From: Mycobacterium attenuatum
Lineage (GTDB): Bacteria; Actinomycetota; Actinomycetes; Mycobacteriales; Mycobacteriaceae
Assembly (NCBI RefSeq): GCF_900566085.1
Contig: NZ_UPHT01000060.1
Span: forward strand, 1-42,240
Direction: 5' to 3'
DNA: 42,240 nucleotides
Made by a program: the position numbers and the translations under genes. A model generated the notes under the pieces. It was given only the letters and a program-made list of their open reading frames with translations. It made no database searches and had not been told where the DNA came from. Shown in pieces: positions 20,979-28,991 of the stretch. How positions within the stretch are numbered: position 1 is the first letter of the stretch; each line of letters starts with the position of its first letter.

Positions 20979-22016
20979 ATGCACGGGTCCACCGCTGCGG
21001 GAGCTTCCGGCCGGCCGGGCCGCCTGGTGGATCGGCATCCCACGGTGTCGCCGGAACGCCTGATCGCTCAACTGCGGCCGCCGCCCACCTTCGCCGAGGT
21101 GAGCTTTGCGACGTATCGGCCCGACCCGGAAGAGCCGACTCAGGCCGCCGCGGTCGTGGCCTGCCAGCAGTTCTGCCAGCAGGCTGTGCAGCGGCGGGCG
21201 GGCCGCAAGAAGCTGTTCGGTAAGCGGGATGTGTTGCCGGGAGTCGGCCTGTACCTGGACGGCGGGTTTGGTGTGGGCAAGACCCATCTGCTGGCGTCGT
21301 CCTACTACGCGCTGCCCGGCGAGCGGCCCAAGGCGTTCGCCACCTTTGGCGAGTTGACCCAGCTAGCCGGTGTTTTCGGCTTCGCCGAATGCATCGACAT
21401 GCTGGCGCATTACACCGCGGTGTGCATCGACGAGTTCGAGCTGGACGATCCCGGCAACACCACCTTGATCTCGCGGATGCTGTCCGCGCTGGTCGAGCGC
21501 GGGGTGTCGGTGGCCGCTACTTCCAATACGCTGCCCGAGCAGCTGGGCGAAGGACGCTTTGCCGCCCAAGATTTTCTGCGTGAAATCCACACGCTGGCAA
21601 GCATTTTCACCACGATACGGATCGAGGGGCCCGACTACCGGCACCGCGATCTGCCGCCCGCGCCGCCGCCGTTGTCGGACGAGGACGTCGCCGCTCGGGC
21701 CGCCTGGGCCGACGGGGCGACCCTCGACAACTTCGACGCCCTGTGTGCGCACCTGGCGACCATGCACCCGTCGCGCTATCTGACGTTGCTCGAGGGGGTG
21801 ACAGCGGTGTTCTTGACCGGCGTGCATGGCATCGACGACCAGAACGTAGCGCTGCGACTGGTTGCGCTCACCGACCGCCTCTACGACGCCGGAATACCGG
21901 TGGTGGCCTCCGGGGCGAAGCTGGACACCATCTTCAGCGAGGAGATGCTGGCTGGTGGCTACCGGAAGAAGTATCTGCGGGCCACGTCGCGCCTGTTGGC
22001 ACTGACCGCCCGCTGA
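20979..22016 (+). CDS. zapE: ZapE/AFG1-type AAA ATPase (Rv2670c-like)
   Basis: A 345-aa P-loop ATPase of the AFG1/ZapE family, linked in other bacteria to cell division under stress. Walker A is GGFGVGKT at residues 95-102 and Walker B is AVCIDEFELDD at about 147-157; VAATSNTLPEQL matches sensor 1. ATG 20979 gives MHGSTAAGASGRPGRLVDRHP, similar to mycobacterial homologues; the frame is open to 20868, which would overlap the divergent ribD-like gene. Its 3' end overlaps the convergent acetyltransferase gene by about 80 bases. The mycobacterial role has not been fixed from sequence. Confidence 0.88.
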   Translation: MHGSTAAGASGRPGRLVDRHPTVSPERLIAQLRPPPTFAEVSFATYRPDPEEPTQAAAVVACQQFCQQAVQRRAGRKKLFGKRDVLPGVGLYLDGGFGVGKTHLLASSYYALPGERPKAFATFGELTQLAGVFGFAECIDMLAHYTAVCIDEFELDDPGNTTLISRMLSALVERGVSVAATSNTLPEQLGEGRFAAQDFLREIHTLASIFTTIRIEGPDYRHRDLPPAPPPLSDEDVAARAAWADGATLDNFDALCAHLATMHPSRYLTLLEGVTAVFLTGVHGIDDQNVALRLVALTDRLYDAGIPVVASGAKLDTIFSEEMLAGGYRKKYLRATSRLLALTAR

Positions 22017-22533
22017 CGGCTCGGGTCATGACGTAGTCGTGCTCTTGGTGATCGCCCAGCTGAAACGTCCTGGTTCCGCTGACCGTGAACCCATTCTTGA
22101 AGTAAAAGCGTTGGGCGCGAACATTTCTCCGGTTCACTCCCAGCCATATGCGGTGAACGCCCCACTCGGCGGCGGTGGCCAGCGTGGTGCCCAGCAACGT
22201 CGAGGACACCCCCGTGCCGTGAAAGTCGTCCAGCACGTACAGCTTTGACAACTCGGCCGAGTCATCACGGTCGATACCGCGAACGAGCATGGCGTAACCG
22301 ATAATTCGACCCTGGTCCCGGGCGGCCAGGATGGCGCGCCGCGGATCGGCCAGGTACTCGGCGAACCGGGCTGTCGACAGGTTGGCGTCGATGAATGACG
22401 CGATGTCCTCGGGGGCCACCGAGGGCGGACAGGCCAGCGGAAAGGTCTGTGCGGCAACGGCCGCCAACTCGGCCGCGTCGGCGGAATCCGTCGTGATGAT
22501 CCGAACGGCCAGCTCAGAGGTTCCACTGGGCAA
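21934..22533 (-). CDS. GNAT acetyltransferase (Rv2669-like)
   Basis: An acetyl-CoA-dependent N-acetyltransferase of the GNAT fold, about 199 aa. The acetyl-CoA site region reads ELSKLYVLDDFHGTGVSSTLL, followed by RIWLGVNRRNVRAQRFYFKNGF, the usual GNAT ending. The start is unclear: no ATG or GTG lies directly before the domain (AVRIITTDSADAAEL), TTG 22533 is my choice, and ATG 22593 would overlap the upstream gene by 80 bases. Compared with homologues, the C-terminal tail is about 25 residues longer and runs into the end of zapE. It is probably co-transcribed with the secreted protein upstream. Substrate unknown. Confidence 0.8.
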   Translation of the reverse strand: MPSGTSELAVRIITTDSADAAELAAVAAQTFPLACPPSVAPEDIASFIDANLSTARFAEYLADPRRAILAARDQGRIIGYAMLVRGIDRDDSAELSKLYVLDDFHGTGVSSTLLGTTLATAAEWGVHRIWLGVNRRNVRAQRFYFKNGFTVSGTRTFQLGDHQEHDYVMTRAVSGRSVPTGATWPADTSSGSHQPASPR

Positions 22534-23032
22534 GGTGCTGGCCGGTCTTCCTGTCCAGCAGGACCACCACGGAGACCGGGTCGCGGTAGGCATCCCAATA
22601 CACTCCGCCGCGGACGATTGCGCCCTGCGGGGCGTTGCCCAGCGCGGCGTCCAGCCAATCGGGTGCGTCGCAGGGCCGCGGCTTGTACGCGTCGGCGAAC
22701 TGGGTGACTCCGTCGAAGCTGAAGTTGGTCGCCATGATGTAGGAGTTGGGCACCCGGACCGCGCGGACCGTCACGTCGGCTCGGTTGACCGCGCTGCCGG
22801 GGAAGCTTTTCACCGGGACACCGCTGCGGGTGTAGCCGAACCCCGGCGGGGGGTCGACCGGCTCCACGCTGCCTACGGTGACGTCGGCGATGTAGGTGCC
22901 GGTATCCACCCGTAGCGTGTCGCCGATGTGGCCGATCGGTGCGTCGCCGGCCCACGCGCGGGCGGTGTCTAGTGCCGGGACACCCGCTGCGGCGACGAGG
23001 AAGGTGGAAATGATGATCAGCAAGCGCTGCAT
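22514..23032 (-). CDS. Exported conserved protein (Rv2668-like)
   Basis: A 172-aa secreted protein. The start MQRLLIIISTFLVAAAGVPALD is a clear signal peptide, with likely cleavage near the Ala-Trp-Ala-Gly at about residue 27, preceded by a GAGGAGG ribosome site. The mature part is beta-rich with GDTLRVDTGTYIADVTVG and ends LLDRKTGQHLAQWNL. The frame continues to 23188, but those residues lack protein character. The size agrees with the H37Rv homologue. Its stop overlaps the TTG start proposed for the acetyltransferase. Function unknown. Confidence 0.87.
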   Translation of the reverse strand: MQRLLIIISTFLVAAAGVPALDTARAWAGDAPIGHIGDTLRVDTGTYIADVTVGSVEPVDPPPGFGYTRSGVPVKSFPGSAVNRADVTVRAVRVPNSYIMATNFSFDGVTQFADAYKPRPCDAPDWLDAALGNAPQGAIVRGGVYWDAYRDPVSVVVLLDRKTGQHLAQWNL

Positions 23033-23220
23033 CGGTGCCTCCTCGGCTCCCGGTTCGGGGACCTTCGCATGATGACACACGCCGTAACGGGAAGGGGAGG
23101 GGTCCGGGGGGCATGTGCCGTCGGGCGAACGGTTGTGGGCCGCCAACATCATGCAAAGTTCACCTGCTGTTCGCCGCGCGCGGTGCATCCTCTCGGCGGC
23201 TTTGGGACAATTCGGAGGTC

Positions 23221-23550
23221 ATGAGACTCCTATTGCTGCTGGCCGGCGTTGCCGCCGTCGTCGGCTTGGCGGCGCCGGTGCGCGCCGACGACAAGCAAGA
23301 TCAAGCTTTCCTGGTCGCATTGGGAGCCGCCGGCATCACCTACCAGAACGCCAATGCCACGATCGCCACGGGTAAGAAGGTGTGTGATATGGCCAAGGAG
23401 GGTAAGTCGGCCATCGAGGTCGTCCAATACCTGCAAGACCTCAGCCCGAAACTGACGCAGTCCAACGCCGCCAGGTTCACCGCGATCGCGGCCGGTGTCT
23501 ACTGTCCCGACCAACTGCCCGGTAGCACCAAGCCCGCTAGCGGCGGCTGA
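23221..23550 (+). CDS. DUF732 family small secreted protein
   Basis: A 109-aa exported protein typical of mycobacterial DUF732 members. The signal peptide MRLLLLLAGVAAVVGLAAPVRA is followed by DDKQDQAFLVALGAAGITYQN and a helical domain. The two Cys residues (KKVCDMAK and GVYCPDQL) probably form a disulfide. A GGAGG site lies 4 bases before ATG 23221. It diverges from the neighbouring secreted protein across 188 bases. I do not recall this gene at this place in H37Rv, where clpC2 follows, so it marks the start of the variable segment. Function unknown. Confidence 0.85.
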   Translation: MRLLLLLAGVAAVVGLAAPVRADDKQDQAFLVALGAAGITYQNANATIATGKKVCDMAKEGKSAIEVVQYLQDLSPKLTQSNAARFTAIAAGVYCPDQLPGSTKPASGG

Positions 23551-23667
23551 AGGTCTTTCGGTCACGCCGCCCGAACGCCGACGGTGAACCGCACGACGGG
23601 ACACGCCGCTGGAGCGTCGCCAGATTAGCTTCCGGTGCGGGTTCTCCCGGCGCGCTAGGGTGCGGAG

Positions 23668-25220
23668 ATAGCTGCCGAGTATTTCGACCTCGGCTCGTAT
23701 CACCGGCCAATCGAGACCACGTCCGCGCAAGCGCAGATCTGGTTTGATCGGGGGCTGGTGTGGGCGTATGCGTTCAACCACGAAGAGGCGATTCGCTGCT
23801 TCGAAGCAGCTCTGAAACTCGACCCCGATCTGGCGATCGCGCGGTGGGGAATCGCCTATGCCGTCGGGCTCAACTACAACAAGGCGTGGGAGGCGTTCGA
23901 TCCAGTCGAGTTGAGCGGGTCGCTGGCCCGCGCGCGTGCCGAACTGCGACTGGCCGAGCGCGGCCGAGCCAGCCGGGTGGAGCATGGCCTGATCACCGCG
24001 CTGCGGGCGCGGTTTCCGGCCGGCGGCCTGAATGCCGGCGTCACCGGCTATGCCGACGCGATGACTTCGCTGGCCGCGACCTATCCGGACGACGTCGATG
24101 TGCAGGCGCTGGCCGCCGATGCGCTGGTCAATGTCACCGCGTGGGCACTATGGGACTCCGCAACCGGCGAGCCGGCGGCGGGTTCACGGGTGGTGGAGGC
24201 CAAGCGGATCCTCGATAGGGCGCTGGCCACGCCGGCCGGTCGGGAACATCCGGGAGTCCTGCACCTGTATCTGCACACCATGGAGATGTCGGCGACTCCG
24301 GAGCAGGCCTTGCCCGCAGCGGACCTGTTGCGCGGCCTGGTGCCTGACGCCGGGCATCTGCAGCATATGCCCAGCCACATCGACGTGCTGTGCGGCGACT
24401 ACCGCAGCTCGGTGCTGGCCAATCTTGCTGCGATACAAGCGGACCGGCGTTTTGTAAGCCGTGCGGGCCCGCTGAACTTCTACTCCCTGTACCGCGCGCA
24501 TGATCTGCACTTCATCGTCTATTCGGCGATGCTGGAAGGACGGCTGCACACCGCATTGCAGGCCGCCGACGAGCTGACCGGTCAACTGACCGCCGAGTTG
24601 CTGTCGATCGAATCCCCGCCGATGGCCGACTGGCTCGAGGCGTTCGTGCCGCTGCGGACGCACGTCCTGGTGCGGTTCGGCCGATGGGACGAGCTGATCG
24701 CGCAGCCACTGCCGGACAACTTCGAGCTGTACTGCACCACCACGGCCACAATTCACTACGGCGCGGTGTTGCGCTGGCGGCCACCGGCCAATTGGCGCGG
24801 GCACGTACCGAGCGCGCCGCGTTCACGAAGGCGTACAACCGGATACCGCGCTCGCGGTGCCTGTTCAACAACACCAGTCGAGAGATCCTGGCCGTGGCCG
24901 CCGCCATGCTTGACGGTGAAATCGCTTATCGTGAAACGTGTTTCGACGAGGCATTCACTCAGCTGAGACGCGCGGTCGAACTCGACGACACGCTGCCTTA
25001 CGACGAGCCGTGGGGCTGGATGCAACCCACCCGGCACGCCTACGGTGCGTTGCTGCTCGAACAGGGACACGTCGAAGAGGCGGCGGCCGTATATGCCGCC
25101 GACCTTGGTCTGGAGGCGACGCTGGCCAGGTCCTGTCAGCACCCCGGGAACGTGTGGAGCCTGCACGGGTATCACGAATGCCTGCAGCGGCTCGGCCGTA
25201 CCGCCGAGGTAGCGTCACCT
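23668..25220 (+). pseudogene. Disrupted TPR-repeat-like protein (frameshift and lost start)
   Basis: The translation reads continuously as a helical-repeat protein from AAEYFDLGSYHRPIETTSA at 23671, through WAYAFNHEEAIRCFEAALK and QHMPSHIDVLCGDY, to TTTATIHYG near 24762. It then resumes one frame over as VALAATGQLARARTERAAF and continues through WGWMQPTRHAYGALLLEQG to about 25215. One missing base near 24760-24766 explains this. The codon where the protein should begin is ATA (23668-23670), 10 bases after an in-frame TAG, with no good alternative until GTG 23758, inside the first repeat. The conserved C-terminal end also seems lost. If no assembly error is involved, the gene is inactive. Confidence 0.8.
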
Positions 25221-25342
25221 TTCGCGCCGCGGGACTGTTCTAGTGCCTCGTACAGTGCGCGTTTGCCGGCGTCGATGTTGTCCTTGGTGCTGCGGACCGT
25301 CCTCAGCGTGCTGAGGCGGGCTTCCGCGGCCGCGGTCGACAC
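25172..25342 (-). CDS. Possible small ORF or gene fragment, helical
   Basis: A 56-codon minus-strand frame starting at GTG 25342: VSTAAAEARLSTLRTVR, then STKDNIDAGKRALYEALEQS, then a less protein-like tail to TGA 25172. The first 40 residues look like real amphipathic helix sequence, better than the other frames here, and they overlap the decayed 3' end of the TPR-like pseudogene. No strong ribosome site is seen. It may be the 5' fragment of a gene fused into this junction. I do not recognise it. Confidence 0.3.
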   Translation of the reverse strand: MSTAAAEARLSTLRTVRSTKDNIDAGKRALYEALEQSRGAKGDATSAVRPSRCRHS

Positions 25343-25430
25343 CGGCGAGTCGAGTGGCTTCCAGTTCGATTGCAGTCAATCTCGTGCTTCGTAAGGCTGC
25401 CACCGGGCTTTGTCGAGAGCAGCGATGGCA

Positions 25431-25462
25431 TTGAGGGTAGCACAAGTTGAACATATGCTACC
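25431..25462 (+). promoter_or_regulatory. vapBC promoter with overlapping palindromic operator
   Basis: An inverted repeat GGTAGCA-N13-TGCTACC (25436-25442 and 25456-25462) lies 8 bases before the vapB start. TTGAGG (25431-25436), 17 bases, then TATGCT (25454-25459) fits a SigA-type promoter (TTGACN, TANNNT). The arms cover the core promoter, as expected for autorepression by a VapB-VapC complex. The predicted transcript start falls at or just before GTG 25471, so the mRNA may be leaderless. Confidence 0.6.
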
Positions 25463-25470
25463 ATGATTAG

Positions 25471-25719
25471 GTGAAAACCGTTGGCTTGCGCGAACTCCGG
25501 CAGAACGCCTCCGAACTCGTTAGACGCGCCGAGCTAGGAGAGGAGATCACCATCACTGTGGCCGGTCGCCCCGGCGCACGCCTCGTTCCCGCAGCGTCTC
25601 GATCCTGGAGGCAGTGGACCGAGGTGGCCGACCTGTTCGCGGGACCCGCAGATCCCGCCTGGAATGCCGACCGTGAGGCAATAGCCGATCACCTCATCGA
25701 CCCGTGGACGACGCGGTGA
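25471..25719 (+). CDS. vapB: VapB-type antitoxin (Phd/YefM family)
   Basis: An 82-aa antitoxin of a type II system. The N-terminal DNA-binding Phd/YefM domain reads KTVGLRELRQNASELVRRAELGEEITITV and is followed by GRPGARLVPA; the C-terminal half (DPAWNADREAIADHLIDPW) should wrap the toxin. The start is GTG 25471 with no Shine-Dalgarno, consistent with a leaderless message from the promoter just upstream. Its stop codon overlaps the vapC start (GTGA). I do not assign a numbered H37Rv pair. Confidence 0.9.
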   Translation: MKTVGLRELRQNASELVRRAELGEEITITVAGRPGARLVPAASRSWRQWTEVADLFAGPADPAWNADREAIADHLIDPWTTR

Positions 25720-26096
25720 GAGCAGTTCTGGACACGAGTGTGGTCATTGCGACCGACGTCCCCCCCCTGGCGGGCGAGCTGGCGATCAGCGCAGTAACTT
25801 TGGCCGAACTGCATTTCGGGGTCCTTGTGGCAAAGCAGCAAAAGATGCGCTCCGAGCGACTGCGACGCCTCATGGTCCTCCAGCGCAAGTTTGACGCGCT
25901 GCCGCTGGATGACGCTGTGGCGGCCAGCTACGGGCAGTTGGCCGCGGCCGTCATTGAGGCGGGACGTCAGCCGCGGGCGCGATCGATGGACCTGCTGATC
26001 GCGGCGACCGCCCACGCTCACGCGGCCCGGCTCTATACCCGCAACGCGGATGATTTCGGCGGCCTCGACGACCTGCTCGAGGTGGTGGCAGTCTGA
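25716..26096 (+). CDS. vapC: VapC-type PIN-domain ribonuclease toxin
   Basis: A 126-aa PIN-domain endoribonuclease that should inhibit translation by cutting tRNA or rRNA when freed from VapB. The acidic active-site set is complete: D6 (VLDTSV), E31 (LAELHFG), D92 (SMDLLIAA) and D112/D113 (NADDFGG). The toxin therefore looks intact. I chose GTG 25716, which overlaps the vapB stop, over GTG 25704, because the product then begins at the PIN strand. The RNA target cannot be read from sequence. It lies next to the tRNA cluster, but nothing shows a functional link. Confidence 0.92.
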   Translation: MRAVLDTSVVIATDVPPLAGELAISAVTLAELHFGVLVAKQQKMRSERLRRLMVLQRKFDALPLDDAVAASYGQLAAAVIEAGRQPRARSMDLLIAATAHAHAARLYTRNADDFGGLDDLLEVVAV

Positions 26097-26165
26097 ACCC
26101 TGGATGACCGCCCGGCCACAGCGGTACTCGATCGGGTTCGGCCTCAGCTTAGTCGGCAGCCGTTA

Positions 26166-26186
26166 GCGGTCTTAATGCAAAACCGC
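26166..26186 (-). terminator. Weak hairpin downstream of the tRNA cluster
   Basis: GCGGT and ACCGC arms (5 bp) flank an 11-base loop about 20 bases beyond the 3' end of the tRNA-Val on the minus strand. There is no clear U tract. It is a possible terminator for the three-tRNA transcript, on weak evidence. Confidence 0.3.
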
Positions 26187-26205
26187 CTCTGACCTGCGAA
26201 AACTT

Positions 26206-26280
26206 TGGTGCGCGATACTGGGATTGAACCAGTGACCTCTTCCGTGTCAGGGAAGCGCTCTCCCGCTGAGCTAATCGCGC
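26206..26280 (-). tRNA. tRNA-Val (GAC)
   Basis: The minus strand folds as a standard cloverleaf: acceptor GCGCGAT paired with ATCGCGC, D arm GCTC/GAGC, anticodon stem CTTCC/GGAAG with loop CTGACAC (anticodon GAC), and T arm ACTGG-TTCAATC-CCAGT. The discriminator A and CCA are encoded. It is third in a Gly-Cys-Val series. Confidence 0.96.
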
Positions 26281-26294
26281 CGGGGATTGCAATC

Positions 26295-26368
26295 TGGAGG
26301 TGGAGACGGGAATCGAACCCGTGTGCACGGCTTTGCAGGCCGTTGCCTCACCACTCGGCCACTCCACC
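26295..26368 (-). tRNA. tRNA-Cys (GCA)
   Basis: Acceptor GGTGGAG pairs with CTCCACC. The anticodon stem ACGGC/GCCGT has loop CTGCAAA, giving anticodon GCA. The T arm is CGGGT-TCGATTC-CCG-like and U73 is present as expected for Cys, with encoded CCA. It lies 14 bases before the Val gene in the same transcript direction. Confidence 0.96.
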
Positions 26369-26397
26369 GCGGGGGATTGATGCCACTTGCACCTTCG

Positions 26398-26470
26398 AGC
26401 GGATGACGGGATTCGAACCCGCGACCCTCACCTTGGCAAGGTGATGCGCTACCAACTGCGCTACATCCGC
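26398..26470 (-). tRNA. tRNA-Gly (GCC)
   Basis: Acceptor GCGGATG pairs with CATCCGC. The anticodon stem TCACC/GGTGA has loop TTGCCAA, giving anticodon GCC. The T loop has TTCGAAT. CCA is not encoded, unlike the two downstream tRNAs. It is first in the minus-strand series. Confidence 0.96.
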
Positions 26471-26640
26471 GCGCAACGGACGAGATCGTCGCCCGGTGCG
26501 AAGCACGACGATAGTCCACGTGACCCGGCGCACACAAATGTCCAGGTTACTTTGGGACGCTTCGGCTATCGCCGGCCCAGGTAGCGCGTTCGGCCCAGGC
26601 GCCGATCGTGCTAGTCTTCGACCTCGTTGCCGCTCGGCGC

Positions 26641-26712
26641 GGTCCCGTGGCTCAGTGGAAGAGCGTCCGCTTCACACGCGGAAGGTCGCTGGTTCGATCC
26701 CAGCCGGGACCA
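26641..26712 (+). tRNA. tRNA-Val (CAC)
   Basis: Acceptor GGTCCCG pairs with CGGGACC. The anticodon stem TCCGC/GCGGA has loop TTCACAC, giving anticodon CAC, and the T loop is TTCGATC. CCA is not encoded. It is divergent from the Gly-Cys-Val series across 170 bases. In M. tuberculosis the phiRv2 prophage is reported to use a tRNA-Val gene as its attachment site, so this gene or its neighbour is a candidate integration target here; no integrase is present in the window. Confidence 0.96.
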
Positions 26713-26787
26713 CAAGTAAACATTCAGGTCAGAGCGATTTTATGGCCTCTCGTGCACTACAGCCGGGGGCTGTGCGGCGCCACAAAG

Positions 26788-27250
26788 TCACACCCGCGTC
26801 GCCCACAGCGGCTGACCCTCCTTGGTGATAACGCGGGCGAGCGACTGCGTCAGCCATGGCGAGAGCCGCTGCGACAGATAAGGCGCCAGCACCTGCGACC
26901 GACGTGACACCACCACGAGGCAGGGCCTTGCCAGCGCATCCAACACCGCCGCGGCGAAGGTACCCGGCGGCGCGCCATGCTTGTCGTAGAAAGCCGCGAT
27001 CTTGTCATGGTCGAGACCCCTGGTGGCCGCATGATCCCGTCGGGAACGATCGCGGTGTTGATGATGCCAGGGCGCAGGGTCACCACCGTGGCCGATGCCG
27101 GCGTTGTCGACGTCCTCGGGCCGACTCACGTCGACGGTGTAATCCGGTGCGCTGCAGCCGATTCGTGGGCAACCGCCGCGGCTGCCGCGGTGTTGACATC
27201 GGCCATGTGCACCTTGGCCCCGCGCCGCCCCATCGCAGGCCTCCATATGG
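26788..27250 (-). pseudogene. Degraded short-chain dehydrogenase/reductase
   Basis: Three SDR-like pieces on the minus strand are in different frames. The first is an N-terminal cofactor region (GRRGAKVHMADVNTAAAAAVA), with DYTVDVSRPEDVD following in another frame. A central piece is VVTLRPGIINTAIVPDG. The C-terminal piece is DKIAAFYDKHGAPPGTFAAAVLDALARP, ending QSLARVITKEGQPLWATRV at 26788. The catalytic Ser-Tyr-Lys section is missing, so there is an internal deletion as well as frameshifts. The C-terminal part resembles SDRs of the EphD type, as far as memory allows. It lies directly downstream of the ThDP-enzyme gene. Confidence 0.75.
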
Positions 27251-27272
27251 CTTCATAGGCCGCCCGGCGCCT

Positions 27273-28991
27273 CTAGATGAAGGCCGGCTTGGCCGGGCCG
27301 GAGTAGACCTCGAAGAACCGGGCCGTCATCTCGGCGGGGATGGCGAGGTTGGCGGCATGATCGGTCCGCAGACATACCAGACTCGGACCGCGGTGCTCAA
27401 CCGAACGCCGCAGCGCACCGTCGAGATCCTCGATCCGCTCCACGTACTCGCCATGGCAGCCGAGTCCCTGCGCGACGATGTCCCATCGGATTTCGCCCTG
27501 AGCCGTGCCGAAAGTCGTTCCGTACAACTGAAGTTCGTTCAGCTCCTCCATCGTCCAGGAACCCTCGGCGAACACCACCACGGTGATGTCGACGCCCTCG
27601 CGCGCAGCCGTCTGCAGCTCCATGACGTTGAAACCGGCCGCCCCGTCGCCGGTGACGCACACGACTTCGCGCTCGGGCGCGCCCAGCTTGGCCCCGATCG
27701 CCGACGGGATCCCGGTGCCCAGCATCCCGAGTTCGAGAATCGAGTGATACGAGCGGGGCCGCGTCGGGGGCAGCACGTTGTAAGCCCACAGCGATGTGTT
27801 GCCCCCGTCGACGGTGTACACCGTTTCCGGGCCGAACACCGCGCCGATGACCCCGACCGCGCGCGCGGGATGGATGCCCGGGCCCTGCCATTCGAGGATC
27901 GGGGTCGCCATCTGCATCCGTACCTGCTCGTCGAGCTGGCGGTAGCGGGCCAGGTCGGCGCCGTCGCGGACACCGAGATCGGCCGCGCGCAGCCGCGCGG
28001 CGATGCCGTCGAGTGCGACTCCCGCGTCGGCCAGGATGCCCAGGTGCAGCGGCCGCGTAACGCCGAAATTGCTTGGGTCGATGTCGATCTGGATCACCCG
28101 CTTGCCCTCCGGGTGGCCCCAGTAGGTGTCGTAGGGGACGTCCAGGTTCCCCATCCGCGAGCCGACCACCAGAAGCACGTCGGCCTCGCTGCGCGCGAGA
28201 TCGCCGGCCGGGCCGAACCCGAACACATAGTGCGAATGATCGGCCGGGACGCAAGCGCGCCCGGCCATTGAGCTGATGGCCGGGCAGCCCAGCAGCTCGG
28301 CGACGTCGAGCACCCGATCGCGCGCATCGGCGCGGTCGACGCCCTGGCCGGCGATCACCACCGGCCGCTGGGCGGCAGCAAGCAGCTCGGCGGCCTCGTC
28401 GAGCTGGCGGTCCGAGGGCTGCGGCGGCCCAATCCGGTAAGCGGCGGGCGGCCACACCGGCGCCGTCCGTGGATCGCCGGTCTCATACAGAATCGGCGCC
28501 GGCAGCTCGACGTGGACGGGTCCCGGCCGCCCGTTGTGCATCTCACGGAACGCCAGGCGCAGTACCTCGGGAATGCGTGCCCACTCGAAGATGGGGCCAC
28601 CCCACTTGACAGCGGGCCGGAACAGGTCGAGCTGGTCTTGGCCCTGAAAGGTCGACGGCGGTGCGGGATAGACGATCCCGAGCCGGTGCTGGGAGGTGAT
28701 GGCCAGCACCGGAACACCTTCGTGCAGCGCGGTCACCACACCGGGCAGCAGGTTGGCCGATCCGGGTCCGGGATTGCCCAGCACCGCGGCGACCTTGCCG
28801 GTCGTCTTGTACAGACCTTCGGCCATGTGCACCCCGGCGGCTTCGTGGCGCACCGGCACCAGCCGGATGCCGTGCGCGTCCAGTTGCGCCAGAAGCGGGT
28901 CGATCTCCGGGGACGGCAGACCGAAGAGGAATTCGATCCCCTCGGCCTGAAGCGAACGGGCGAACAGCTCGCCGCCGGTGATCTCGGTCAT
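27273..28991 (-). CDS. Acetolactate synthase-like ThDP-dependent enzyme
   Basis: A 572-aa enzyme of the ALS / benzoylformate decarboxylase superfamily with the usual three domains. Glu50 in VRHEAAGVHMAEG is the cofactor-activating Glu. The central domain (RPVVIAGQGVDRADARDRV) is intact. In the C-terminal metal site G448-D449-G450 is present, but the expected Asn-Asn about 26 residues later is Ala475-Glu476 (VVVFAEGSW), so a metal ligand is changed. ATG 28991 was chosen because GGGAGG lies 6 bases upstream. It is transcribed away from the SARP gene and followed by the SDR pseudogene. Substrate unknown; a 2-keto acid or acyl-CoA decarboxylase/lyase is likely and true branched-chain synthesis is doubtful. 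Confidence 0.88.
   Translation of the reverse strand: MTEITGGELFARSLQAEGIEFLFGLPSPEIDPLLAQLDAHGIRLVPVRHEAAGVHMAEGLYKTTGKVAAVLGNPGPGSANLLPGVVTALHEGVPVLAITSQHRLGIVYPAPPSTFQGQDQLDLFRPAVKWGGPIFEWARIPEVLRLAFREMHNGRPGPVHVELPAPILYETGDPRTAPVWPPAAYRIGPPQPSDRQLDEAAELLAAAQRPVVIAGQGVDRADARDRVLDVAELLGCPAISSMAGRACVPADHSHYVFGFGPAGDLARSEADVLLVVGSRMGNLDVPYDTYWGHPEGKRVIQIDIDPSNFGVTRPLHLGILADAGVALDGIAARLRAADLGVRDGADLARYRQLDEQVRMQMATPILEWQGPGIHPARAVGVIGAVFGPETVYTVDGGNTSLWAYNVLPPTRPRSYHSILELGMLGTGIPSAIGAKLGAPEREVVCVTGDGAAGFNVMELQTAAREGVDITVVVFAEGSWTMEELNELQLYGTTFGTAQGEIRWDIVAQGLGCHGEYVERIEDLDGALRRSVEHRGPSLVCLRTDHAANLAIPAEMTARFFEVYSGPAKPAFI

Noticed and set aside
26856..28271. 471-codon plus-strand frame opposite the ThDP enzyme
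   Set aside because: It overlaps an intact enzyme and a pseudogene on the other strand and has no protein-like features.
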